In this document: positions 42,441 to 51,776 of the stretch, piece by piece
Position numbering within the stretch: the stretch's first letter is position 1
How the letters are laid out: every line of letters starts with the position of its first letter
Assembly (NCBI GenBank): GCA_003427395.1
Contig: BFEA01000122.1
Location: 615,625-667,400, forward strand
Source of the DNA: Chara braunii
Lineage: Eukaryota > Streptophyta > Charophyceae > Charales > Characeae
Direction of reading: 5' to 3'
Length of the DNA stretch: 51,776 nt
Translations under genes and position numbers: made by a program
Notes under the pieces: model-generated
Database searches by the model: none
The model's input: only the letters and a program-made list of their open reading frames with translations
What the model was told of the DNA's origin: nothing

Positions 42441-42725
42441 TTTAGCAATCTCGGATACAGAGAGGTGAGAAAAAGGTTAGTGGAGGAGTTAGGCTACGAT
42501 ATGGAATACGTTCTCCATTCCTTTTAAGCATATAAATATTTTTTTTTTTTGTAATGTAATGCACGTCTATGTTTGACTGAAGGCTCGACTAGTTGCGGTC
42601 TGATCTGTCAAGGATCACTAACGATAACAGGTCGATTTATACGACACAACTTTGTCTGCATCTATACATCAACCTAAGGTCTTAGCCTCGTGGGTTTACT
42701 ATACTTCATTGGGGTTTTCACCCAT

Positions 42726-44030
42726 TTTAAGTATTGCCGCTTTTTATTGTCACAAAATCATTTTGGGAAGCTTCAGAGGTTGCTAAAGGTGAAAGGTTTG
42801 AGATAGTTGTTGCCTACTGGTGGAAAGAGGTCATTTTCCAATAGGTGCAGCCTCCACTTAAAGTGGTCCACCTTGCAACTCTGTTTCATGGTCACTCCTC
42901 GAGCCAAGCCATGTCAGCGGTCCGAGGTTCAAGTCTGGTTGTCGCCAACTACAATTTGTATTTAGAAAATAAATCTTTTTGCGTTTGATTTATACCAAAC
43001 ATTTTTTTTTATAAATATTGTTGGGGCTTTGTGTTTGACAATGCTGAAAGGATATTGTTGTCATTTGAGTTACATAATATTTTTGTCTAACAAACTTTTC
43101 AATTATTTTGTTTTCCTTCAGAAAGAATAATATTCTACAAATTTTGCATGCAAAAATTTGTGAAGTCCAATTTAAAAAACTAGTCCACTTTTTACGAATT
43201 CCTTGTTTCTAGGAAGTAGTCTGTGGATATTTTTTTCCCTCACCCGAGCCTGAAGACCAAGATCTTAGAGGTTCGGCCATCACCACCGAGTCGGCAAAGT
43301 ATCACCCTCAACGAATCGGACCCACTCTAAGTCGATAACAGAGTCGGTTTCAAAAGCATATGAAGTCTCGCCTTGGATGCTTCCTAAAGAGAGAGGACAA
43401 TCAAGCCCAATGCGGATTGTCCATCTCGGCCTCCCGCACGACTCAGGAACTTAGACAAAAAAAAGAAAAGGAAACTGACAAGGAGAGAGAAAAGAAGGTG
43501 GGCATTCGGGATAGAATGGGTTTCCTTGGGAGCAAGGACTACGTTCATTGAAGTCTCTCATTTGCTTTTTTTTTTTCACTTTTCTTCCTTCTTTTTTTTT
43601 TTTTGCCCCTCCATTTTCTTCTCAATTTAAAACGTAACGCGTCAGATGGAGTTCAAAAAAAAAAAAAAAACTCATCCAAACCCATTTTCCGTCCTTCATT
43701 TTTTTTCAAACATGCATTTCTTCCTCCACATACCTGTGTACACCATAATCATCACAATTCCAATTAAGAGAAAGAAAAAGAAACAATTCCCCACAAACAG
43801 TCAATGTTTCACCTTTCCCCCATTACCACGGTGACTATCCCTTCTCTTTTTCTTTTTAGACACCCAAGCAAAAAAAATGAAGGGTCGTACAAAGAGTGGG
43901 ATCAAACGGGGTAAAGGGAAAGAATGGACCTGATTCCTCCATTGACCTTGAGTAAGTGAGAGTTCAAACAAATTCTCACAACTCCCTTCGCGACGATCTA
44001 AAAGAAAAATAAAAAAAATTGTCGTATTTT
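42726..44030. other. No recognisable gene; worn SINE-like box B and homopolymers
   Basis: GAGGTTCAAGTCTGG at about 42931-42945 resembles a pol III box B without a convincing box A. Poly(T) and poly(A) runs occur near 43568-43605 and 43653-43670. The 43360-43551 frame is Lys/Glu-rich low complexity. Confidence 0.35.
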
Positions 44031-44037
44031 TCCCTCG

Positions 44038-44420
44038 ACTATGGTCGCTAAGCTCACCGACTATGGTCGTCGAGTCCACACCAACGGCCGCCGGCCGCCG
44101 GCCACCTTACTAAGTTAAACTTGCGTTGCAATTTTAATTGCGACAACAAACTTCCACCACCAAGCTGCACACTAACCCACACTTCCTTGTGGATATGGTT
44201 GTCGACGCCACAAGTATCCGCCCACCAAACTTATGGCTATGCCCGCCGACGTCCGGCTATGGCCATCAAGCACCCAGCTATGGTCGTGAAATATCCTCCT
44301 TTCACCACTACTTTCATATTCACTTACTTCTTCCACCTTGCACTTCGTCGGTGGCGCACACTCGCAAAACCTTGGCTATGGCTATCACTGGCTTCACCAA
44401 CTTTTGCCCAACCACCCCTT
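44038..44420 (+). repeat. Degenerate GGCTATGGTCGTC motif, six or more copies
   Basis: Variants of GGCTATGGTCGTCGAG recur at 44038, 44060, 44193, 44233, 44260 and 44278, and again near 44373, with GCCGGCCGCCGG at 44088-44100. The open frame at 44121-44603 covers part of it, but its translation is repetitive and has no known domain. Confidence 0.45.
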
Positions 44421-44689
44421 GCCGTACTTCAACTTGGTCGACGATGGTTGGTCAATAACTTTCACTTTTCCCTCTTCTCCCAAATACAACACACCTGTTT
44501 TTTTCTCTCAAATAATACACACATGTGTAATCCTTGTGAAAGCATAGGCCTTTCCCTGCTTTGCTGCACCACACGACCTCGCGCCCTAAAAAACGGGAAA
44601 TAATATATATATATATATATGAATAAGAAAAAAACAAAGGAAAAAAAAACAAATACTCATCTTGCAGGCCCTCCCATCGAGACAAGGTT

Positions 44690-44775
44690 GTTCGTGGCGT
44701 TGTTGGGCACCCACGAACTGCTGAAGCACAGACTCAAGTTCGAAACCAAGTGCTATCAAGCCTCCTTCACCCCCT
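44690..44775 (+). mobile_element. tRNA-derived SINE head, fragment
   Basis: GGGCACCCACGA..CTGAAGCACAGACTCAAGTTCGAAACC parallels the head at 45105-45160 block by block. Box B is CAAGTTCGAAACC. Confidence 0.45.
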
Positions 44776-45094
44776 TTTACACACAACAAGGCCTCGTGAG
44801 CCTCAAAAAAGGAAAAGAAAGGGGGGGGTGGAGGAAACCAAACCACATATGAAAAATGAGAATAAATCTTCTACCAGAATTTAGAGAGATACACCGCCAT
44901 GATTAGCAGCACCCCCTCTTCGTCTTAATGAGAAACGGGGGGGAACATAAAATAGAAAGAAAAAAAAAAAATCGAAAGGAAGCAAAAAAAACGAGCTCTA
45001 ATGCCTGTTTGTTGGCAGCCTCAACTCCCAGCCTTCTCGAAATGCGCCATGTGGTGCCCTCGCTTTAGGTAGTAGGTTTTTTTTTTCCCTTAGT

Positions 45095-45330
45095 CAACGG
45101 TCCCTCAGCTCGTGGCACACCCACGAGATATTGAAATACAGACCCGGGTTCGGGTCCCTTCAAACTCGAAAAACTTGGGTCATTTCCCGATTTATGTTTG
45201 TCATCTTTGCGCAGGGGCCATACCTATGTTGCGACTTGTACGCACCCTCGTGCGAGTACAAAATTGTTTGTACTCTTATGCTGTTCGTGCGCTACTTGTA
45301 TGCTAGAGGCCCATACAACTTTTTTTTTCC
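45095..45330 (+). mobile_element. tRNA-derived SINE, plus orientation
   Basis: The head contains CAGCTCGTGGCACACCCACG (worn box A) and GACCCGGGTTCGGGTCCC (box B, about 45141-45158). TTGAAATACAGACCC is shared with SINE copy 2 (9680-9868). A body with CCCGATTTATGTTTGTCATC and TTTGCGCAGGGG follows. A T-rich stretch closes it. Confidence 0.55.
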
Positions 45331-45463
45331 TTTTTTTTTTTTTTTTTCCCCCTCAAACTAGAATAAGAATTTAGAGATGACGCTCAGCAAAATGTTGTTT
45401 GTTTTATGCTGCTACAATTTTTTTTTATTTTTTTTTTTAATGACCTTTTTTTTTTTTTTTCTC

Positions 45464-45574
45464 GTACGGGTTCCCGTACAGATATTACATGTACGTTTCG
45501 TACGGAAAGGCCCCATATGCGTACGTTCGGTAACGTAAGGCCATACTATCCTGCACGCGGTTGATTTCAACCGC
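45464..45574. repeat. Cluster of short palindromes (CGTAC-rich)
   Basis: GTACGGG-TT-CCCGTAC (45464-45479), several CGTACG/TACGTA words, and GCGGTTGA-TT-TCAACCGC (45557-45574). Both hairpins have 2-nt loops. Confidence 0.65.
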
Positions 45575-45650
45575 ATGATCTCGTTGATCGTACGGCCACA
45601 ATCAGCCACGCCTCACTACCCCCTTTCATGGCAGCTCCTACCAAAAGAGC

Positions 45651-45710
45651 TGGCCCAGTGGGTGACCTTTCGGATTCGATCCCGACATTTGTCGGCCCGA
45701 CATTTGTCGG
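45651..45710 (+). mobile_element. Possible truncated tRNA-like head
   Basis: TGGCCCAGTGGG (box A-like) and GGATTCGATCCC (box B-like) lie only about 9 bases apart, closer than in a tRNA. A duplicated CCGACATTTGTCGG follows. It may be an internally deleted SINE. Confidence 0.35.
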
Positions 45711-46149
45711 GTAAGAGTCTAATGCGGTAACGTACTAAGTTAGCTCCTAGTATGGGAGTTAGAGCCGCAACACTTCTACTTAAAGAAGTGATGCCTCAGC
45801 ACGTTCCTCACTACGGCCCAACAAGCCCAGCCTGTCTTGCCCAGCCCCTCGGCTGACCGCCTATGTTCGAAGCGGTGGTACCCAACTTTAGTAGAGAAGG
45901 CTGCTAGGTCCCTTGGTCATCATCGAGGTCCTAAACCGTCGGTCAACGGTATAATTCATATATGTATATATATATATATGTATATATACATTTTATTTTT
46001 TATTTTTTACTACGGTTATTCGAGAACAACTTGCCTCTGCTGTGTCACGGTTGTACACATGGTGCGACAATCCGTAATAGGCACCTAGGCTTTGAATTGC
46101 GCGGATGTCTCTATTTTTAGGAGGATAGGCTTAGATCTAACATTTCCAA

Positions 46150-46425
46150 TGGTTGCGCCTCCCGACAACCTTACCAAATGAGGTAAGTGGCCGGTTGCAC
46201 TGCCGGTCCTTACTGTCCTTTTGAAATTTTCTTTGGTCGTAAGCTTGGTTCGAATAACTTTTTGCAGACACGTATCTCATCAAGTCAAAAGTCGGACAAC
46301 GTTCGACGTTTAAAATACCTGGTAGATACCCTTGTCAGGATTTCTGCCCCGACAATGTTATCTTCAATGCTTCATCATCATATCGAACATCTGGAAAGTA
46401 TTAAAAATATATTATGCTTGTGAGA
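46150..46425 (+). CDS. Short open frame with integrase-tail-like phrase, unknown
   Basis: 46187-46423 reads GPYCPFEIFFGRKLGS and later NVRRLKYLVDTLVRIS. The phrase PFEIFFGRK recalls the SPFExxFGRKP element near the end of retroviral-type integrase cores. The rest shows no family signature and there is no upstream catalytic domain, so it is at most a scrap. Confidence 0.25.
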
Positions 46426-46976
46426 CTAATTAACTTGCTGATAGGGAGTTAAGAGAATGAGCGCATGAGCAAGAGATATGGAGGGCGGAACTTTTTCAAG
46501 GTCGAGGGTATGCATATGTGTGTGAGTGTGTGGTTGAGATAAAAATATTTTGCAAAAACGCAGACAAGCTGAGACAGTTACCCGACATAATAGAGGATAA
46601 GGAAGTCCGATATAGGACAACCACTACTGATCACACAACAAAAGGATAAAGTGAGAATGGAGAGTCAATACGACGTCACCGGGCAGCCTTTCAAAACATA
46701 TATAGCAGAATGAGAATAAACAATTATTTGAGTTCACCATGAAGAGGAGAGATCAGAGGGTTCAAAACATTTAACAAGGATATACACATCATATCTCACA
46801 CTCAATATATTTTTCCCAAAATGTAATTGGAAGTTATGTAGCATTCTTTCAAAGTTGGTAGATGTTACTAAAGAATGTGTTGTCAACGATAAGGACGATA
46901 TGTAAACAAGCCACCCGCTTAACAAAGTATGTCATCACATGTTTGTCCATTCCCCCATTAATGTTTTTTTTTTTCC

Positions 46977-46978
<2 letters not shown>

Positions 46979-47046
<68 letters not shown>

Positions 47047-47047
47047 N

Positions 47048-47076
<29 letters not shown>
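46979..47076. repeat. (CT)n microsatellite with one N
   Basis: About 49 CT units, with N at 47047. Confidence 0.95.
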
Positions 47077-47078
<2 letters not shown>

Positions 47079-47306
47079 GCACAAACATGAACTTGAAAGC
47101 AAAAAAAATACAAATGTGCCACATTTCTCTGAAGGCGCGACGTATTGTCCAGAGAAAATAAGTGATATACTCAATGATAGTGATCGTAGGTTGGAGGCAG
47201 GGCATGAAAATAAGCATACAATTGCGGAGCGCACCACAATTCGCCATGTGTCATCATCCAAGCTAGATAATACACAAATCAGCCATATGTTTGTAATGCA
47301 TGCTCT

Positions 47307-47770
47307 TTGGCCCGAAGAAACCCTCTTTCACCCGTGGCTCGAGAAAAGGCATGGTCGCGGTTCGAAAAGGCATCTTGTGAAATCTTTGCCGACAGTCTTA
47401 CCAATTCACGATGGGGACTCCCGACAAGACATACTACATTTGAGACTTTCAATTTGTCGCAAAACAAAAAAGTATTGACAACCCCTTCTAGGGTCCATGA
47501 AAAACCTAGAACCAGTACTTTTTGATTTCAAAGGTGCTGGTTTTACGAGCAATACACGTGGGGCGTCCACAAAAATGTGGAGGACTAGTACCCCAACAAA
47601 TTCAAGCCCCAATATAGCCTCGTGTTTGTCGGTTGCCTGCTGCAAAATTTTGACCATCTTGACAGGGACGCGAAAACCCACTATGGGCCTCGGTGCATTA
47701 CTCTTGATTATTTATTGTGTGGGCGCGAGGAATGCAGCCCTAAGGAAGCCGAAGCAACTGGACTAAGCAC
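47307..47770 (+). pseudogene. Possible decayed gene, unknown
   Basis: One frame runs from ATG 47307 to about 47770 with only two stops (TGA near 47523 and TAG near 47586). It reads FEKASCEIFADSLTNSRWGL, then QRCWFYEQYTWGVHKNVED, then YPNKFKPQYSLVFVGCLLQN, FDHLDRDAKTHYGP, CITLDYLLCGREECSP. The composition is protein-like across both stops. No domain is recognised. It runs into a GA microsatellite. Confidence 0.35.
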
Positions 47771-47775
47771 GCATA

Positions 47776-47778
<3 letters not shown>

Positions 47779-47846
<68 letters not shown>

Positions 47847-47868
47847 GAGAGAGAAGGGGGGGGGGGGG
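47779..47868. repeat. (GA)n microsatellite and G run
   Basis: About 37 GA units with one TA, then a 14-G run. Confidence 0.95.
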
Positions 47869-48309
47869 CTACCATAGAGAGAGAGAGAAAAAGGTTGAAT
47901 AACAAAAATGAAATATGGGTCAAATTGCGGTCATGATCTGTTTCGCGGTTCATATGATTTTTATTTTTTTGAAAATATTTTTCCTGGAAATATCACAAAA
48001 AATATACGAACGTCGAACACTCAATTTTTCAAGTTTTTTCACGCGTTCTTCTAAGCGTGAAAAATCACTGAAGTTGGAATGTTTTTTTCGTTGGCCACAC
48101 ATGGCTGAGTGACAAAAATAGAAAATGTATCGAATTGGCGTAACGGTTATTTCACGGTTTTGATTTTTATTTTTTAATTCTGATTTTTTTAATGGAAAAA
48201 ACACGACCTAATCTACGAATTTCAAAATTTCAGATTTTTTTGTGCGTTGCTTCGAGCACAAAAAAATGCTTAAGTTGCCTCGCGCATCAGATGCCTATTT
48301 TGTTGCGCC

Positions 48310-48610
48310 TTTCTGCGTCTTCTCAGTGTCGACCCACCGGTGCCGCCTTCGGAAACCGACCTCCCTGTTTTAAGAAGATGGGCCTCAACGCTTGGCTCTG
48401 TGGGCCCTTTTGCAGTTCACATGCAAGGGAGGACCAGTCAAATTTTGCTACTGCCCCGGTTCTACGCGCGCGCGATAGCTGTAGGTTGTGCGGTGGATCG
48501 GTCCCCCAACAACTTGCACCCCATTAGGACCCATTTGTACGTCCAATCCCCTGCCGCTGAAAATATAACACCTTGACATGGATGCTGAAGCCTACTATAC
48601 TGCAGCCTTA
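48310..48610 (+). repeat. Repeat T, copy 1 (plus)
   Basis: It contains TTTTGCAGTTCACATGCAAG, GCGATAGCTGTAGGTTGTGC, GGTCCCCCAACAACTTGCAC, GCCGCTGAAAAT and ACACCTTGACATGGAT. Copies 2 and 3 follow in inverted and direct orientation. Confidence 0.75.
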
Positions 48611-48825
48611 GGGCTACAAACTTGTGCAGTTTCACGAGTCCGGTACCGCTCTGCTGACTCTGGAATAAAGTGGTCAAAAATGGGTTCAAGAGATTTAACT
48701 GTTGAACTTATCAAGATTTGTAGTTGGTCCACTACCTCATGGAAATACTATTGAAGATGGATTTTAAGAGTTGTCAGACCAAACTCAAGAAACACACTCT
48801 ATAACTTTGTCAACTTGAAACGTCA

Positions 48826-49000
48826 AAATTCGTTGCCCTATGGCTGTAGTATAGTAGGTTTTGATATCCATGTCAAGGTGGCACGTTTTCAGTGGCAGGG
48901 GACCGACACTTAAGTGGTTTCTAACGAGTTGTTGGGGAACCGATCCGCCGCGTTTTTACAGACTACCTACAGCTATTGCATGTAGAACGGGACCCAGGCT
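48826..49000 (-). repeat. Repeat T, copy 2 (minus)
   Basis: Inverted relative to copies 1 and 3: CCATGTCAAGGTGGCACG, GTTGTTGGGGAACCGATCC, ACTACCTACAGCTATTGC. With copy 1 it forms a fold-back around about 215 bp (48611-48825). Confidence 0.75.
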
Positions 49001-49064
49001 CGGCAAAACCTTGCAAATTGCTGGACCGGACACGTTGGTACTCCTTTTCTGTAGGGGCCTGGTG

Positions 49065-49325
49065 GAAACCAGACCCTGCCTCAACGCCTTCCTGAGTGCA
49101 TTGGCGGGTTTTTCCCTTAGCCACTTTTGCAGTTGACATGCAAGGGAGGTCTGGTCCTCCAACTGTGCTCCAACTTTGCTACAGCACCCGTTCTGGAGGC
49201 GATAGCTGTAGGTAGTCCGTAAAAACACGGTGGACCGGTCCCCCAACAACTTTCACCCCCTTAGAACCCACTTGTGTGCCGGTCCCCCGCCGCTGAAAAT
49301 GTGCCACCTTGACACGAATTTGGTG
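49065..49325 (+). repeat. Repeat T, copy 3 (plus)
   Basis: Same order of blocks as copy 1, with GCGATAGCTGTAGGTAGTCC, GGTCCCCCAACAACTTTCAC and GCCACCTTGACACGAAT. Upstream similarity (GGAAACC..CTGCCTCAACGC) extends the unit to about 260 bp. Confidence 0.75.
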
Positions 49326-49678
49326 GGTCCATAATTTGCCCGGACCACCTGTGGCATGCGAACGTTTCGACGGGCCATTTTCGGGCTATACATGCAAGTT
49401 GGGCGGTTTCCCGGGCACATGGGCAATTCCCCATCTTCAAAATGGGTAATTTCCAACGCGGAAAGGGTTATGGATGAAGCGGCAATCACATACACACTCC
49501 AGTAAATCACGTGGTTGCACCGTCGGAGGCCCGCGTGTGAGTATGCCGTTCACCCCTACACTGAGGCCTATTTTCAGTTCGGTGCAAGATGACATTGGGG
49601 GCACCATCGGATTTTCTCCACGAGATTGGGCAATGATGTCCTTGGCTATCAAAAGGATATCCTGGGGCTAAGAACCAC

Positions 49679-50300
49679 TCACGTAGATTCCCCGTTGCTG
49701 CTCGTTGATCTTGCCAATCTACGGTCAGCAACCAAAAGCCGTGCACGCGGGACCTCAAGCGCGGCTTTGACGAAACGCAATGGCCTACGTGTCCCCCTTT
49801 TTCGTGCCGTTTTCGTCCGTGTCCTCATTTCGACCCGCGCGCGTCTTGTCCGGTGATGCGCGGGGAGTCCATCAGGGTTCTCGAGCGAGCGATTGGCGGC
49901 GAGCGACCGATCGACGGGAGAGCGCGGAAGGGGAGGGGAGGGGAGGAGAGGAGAGGGAGGGTCGTCCTCTACGCGCGTATCGGTACAGAGCAGGCCTTCC
50001 GACGTGGCTGGCGACGGCGCGCAAGAGCGAGACAAACTTGTCAGGGCAGAGGCGTGGCTTGCTGCGCTTAGTCCTGCGCTGCTGCTTCTGGCAGTACCGT
50101 GCTGCTCTTTGCAGGTAGACGGGCGGATGCGCGCGGGAGTGTATGTGCTCTCATTTTATTTTATTTCATTTCATTGTGGACCCATTTTCCGATCTGACGG
50201 TCGTGGCCGGTTGTGTCCGAGTCATCGTCCTCTCGACGAAGCCGATTCGTCGCCCAAATCCTTACCGTCTCACCGCCTTTCAATTCCACGTCGATAAGCG
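49679..50300. other. GC- and CpG-rich stretch with overlapping open frames
   Basis: Several frames of 112-134 codons on both strands (for example 49679-50035 minus and 49893-50297 plus) are open because the sequence is GC-rich and carries a GGGGA repeat (49928-49965). No domains are recognised. Such composition can mark a promoter or first exon, but there is no other support. Confidence 0.3.
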
Positions 50301-50455
50301 TTGTCGTCACCAGGGCAGGCCGTACAAGACGTCCACTCAATCCCACGTGTCAGAAGTCCGATCAATCTCCATCTCTATTCTATTGTACTGGATCAAACAT
50401 CGTCTTCACCTCCTCCTCCTCCTCCTTCTCCTCCTACTACGACTCCAGCGGAAGG

Positions 50456-50456
<1 letters not shown>

Positions 50457-50546
<90 letters not shown>

Positions 50547-50547
50547 N

Positions 50548-50578
<31 letters not shown>
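50457..50578. repeat. (CA)n then (GA)n microsatellite with one N
   Basis: About 20 CA units, then about 40 GA units, with N at 50547. Confidence 0.95.
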
Positions 50579-50580
<2 letters not shown>

Positions 50581-50718
50581 TGTGATGAAGCTGGGATAAC
50601 AAGCTGTAGCTGTGGCTGGAGGGAGACACGATGGACTTGGTAGAAGGAATGGAGGATGAAGGGGTTTGGGTTCGGTGATATATTTCAGAATTTTGGCGGG
50701 AGATAGGATTATGAATAT

Positions 50719-50934
50719 GTGACACGGATGGTCGAGGAGCGCGGGAGGTTGACCACCGAAGTGTCAGTGGCGGGAAAATTGGCAGTGCCCTGGGCTAAAC
50801 TGATTGACTGGGAGCTCTGCCTCCTAAGCGCAGATGGAGCTGCTGCCTATTTAGGTGCGGTGATTGGTGGTGATGGTAGTGCTGATGATGACGACGACAA
50901 ATATGATGAAGATGATGATGATGATGTGGATTAG
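50719..50934 (+). CDS. 71-codon frame with acidic Asp tail, unknown
   Basis: It reads TEVSVAGKLAVPWAKLIDWE, LCLLSADGAAAYLGAVIGG, then an Asp run encoded by GATGAT and GACGAC units. The tail is microsatellite-derived. The N-terminal part is not recognised. It may be chance. Confidence 0.2.
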   Translation: MTRMVEERGRLTTEVSVAGKLAVPWAKLIDWELCLLSADGAAAYLGAVIGGDGSADDDDDKYDEDDDDDVD

Positions 50935-51159
50935 GGGGAGGAGGTTCGGAGGGTAGCAGACCTGTTAGGATCAGTACCGGTGGCGCGTCGATCGAGACGG
51001 CGAGCTGCGTCATACTGAGAACATCATCATCGGTACAAAGCTCTGCTGATGGTCAACGATAGCAGATAGATGGTGTTGAGTTGTAAGCAGGCGCTTGTGC
51101 TGGTGTGGGGATGGCGGAAGTGGGCATTCAATCTCGCGCGGATTTACGACTTGGTCATC

Positions 51160-51420
51160 TCCGACCTATAGCCATATGTCACCTTTGCCGTCTGGCTATA
51201 CATAATCTCTGCCGTACAGCCATATAGCATCACGGCCGTATACCCATATATCTATATCTATAGCTATATATATATAAATTTATGTATATCTCCGCGTCTG
51301 CGGGATAGGCTTGTCCTCCTACAGCCGTATATCACCTCTGCCGTATAGCCGTATATCATCTCTGCCGTATAGACGCTATGTAGCATCACGGCCGGGTAAC
51401 TATATACTATGTATAGCTTC
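51160..51420 (+). repeat. Degenerate TATAGCCGTATATCACCTCTGCCG repeats, about seven copies
   Basis: Units of roughly 24 bp recur (ATAGCCATATGTCACCTTTG, ACAGCCATATAGCATCACGG, ACAGCCGTATATCACCTCTG, ATAGCCGTATATCATCTCTG), interrupted by a TATA-rich tract at 51246-51285. Confidence 0.65.
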
Positions 51421-51582
51421 TCCGTGGCGTAGCCTTGTCCTGTCTAGCCTACAGCACCGTTGCTTTTACTATCTCGTCGCCAGACTGATCGTCTTGGCGA
51501 TGGTGGTCAATTCTTTGAGACGCTGACTGTGAGCTGAAAGAGCTAATTGTGCCTGTGTTTCGAGTTGATGGATAAGGCTATA

Positions 51583-51649
51583 GATAGGTGGGGTTGCTGT
51601 CGTCAGAGGCATATAAGATAGGTGGGGTTGCTGTAGACAGAGGCATATA
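51583..51649 (+). repeat. Two tandem 34-bp units
   Basis: GATAGGTGGGGTTGCTGT..AGAGGCATATA is present twice in succession, with 2-3 differences. Confidence 0.85.
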
Positions 51650-51678
51650 TCTATAAAGCTAGACTAGTCGCGCGCGCG

Positions 51679-51696
51679 AGAGAGAGAGAAAGAGAG

Positions 51697-51776
<80 letters not shown>
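51679..51776. repeat. (GA)n microsatellite at window end
   Basis: GA units with a few AA and CA interruptions continue to the last base. Confidence 0.95.

Larger units (their letters stand above)
39655..42725 (+). repeat. Large diverged direct repeat R, copy II
   Basis: Same landmarks in the same order as copy I: CTG-rich block (39655-40160), ACTCTGAGTCTGGTCT, GAGAGGAAGGCGGCA, GGGATTGCAACCC, GGAGCTCTG, GGTTCTGGAGGCA (40475-40612), hairpin array (40943-41937), H2 block (42320-42440), GATAACAGGTCG (42621) and CATCAACCTAAGG then TTTTCACCC (42668-42722). Overall identity looks moderate, so the duplication is old. Confidence 0.75.

Noticed and set aside
46939-47478. 179-codon plus-strand frame
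   Set aside because: Its first part is the CT microsatellite with an N. The remainder shows no domain and overlaps a better candidate frame at 47307-47770.

Overview
This is a gene-poor, repeat-dominated stretch of a eukaryotic nuclear genome. I find no intact protein-coding gene that I can name. The best guess for the host is a streptophyte (plant lineage), possibly a streptophyte alga. The reasons are nuclear copies of mitochondrial cox1, atp1 and nad7 (atp1 and nad7 are mitochondrially encoded in plants and charophyte algae) and an LTR retrotransposon primer-binding site matching the 3' end of plant-type tRNA-Asp. A Penelope-like reverse transcriptase fragment fits an alga better than a flowering plant. 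The species call is inference. Most long open frames come from simple repeats.

Region by region. 1-12.7 kb holds a decayed Penelope-like RT (2.87-3.58 kb), a 15-bp minisatellite (3.74-4.01 kb), a decayed gene with ubiquitin-protease-like and RING-like parts (5.39-6.24 kb), small fold-back elements in pairs, a MITE-like family, two tRNA-derived SINEs (9.38-9.87 kb) and a Nextera mate-pair junction adapter left in the assembly (11863-11900). 12.8-14.1 kb is a pair of about 390-bp direct repeats around a perfect 46-nt palindrome. 14.1-18.2 kb has no recognisable gene. 18.18-19.51 kb is a rearranged mitochondrial insertion (NUMT). 19.86-20.94 kb and 21.70-22.78 kb are tandem arrays, followed by a 167-bp N gap. 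23.56-24.08 kb is a MITE-like element with terminal inverted repeats.

27.0-38.3 kb carries four copies of one LTR. Two form a head-to-head inverted pair, and one of these has a perfect tRNA-Asp primer-binding site. The DNA between them is decayed and gives no recognisable gag-pol. 34.4-36.9 kb and 39.65-42.7 kb are two diverged direct copies of a 2.5-3 kb unit. Each copy contains an array of short hairpins with a conserved loop (CCATAAGTTTGGG-like) and stems that change sequence while staying complementary. This is the most unusual signal in the window.

44-51.8 kb has further SINE copies, a three-copy fold-back repeat (48.3-49.3 kb), a possible decayed gene (47.3-47.8 kb), a GC-rich stretch near 49.8-50.3 kb and long CT, GA and CA microsatellites. 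The window starts and ends in microsatellites, as draft contigs often do. No set of genes here works together as a pathway. The content is mobile DNA, organellar transfer and tandem repeats in various stages of decay.
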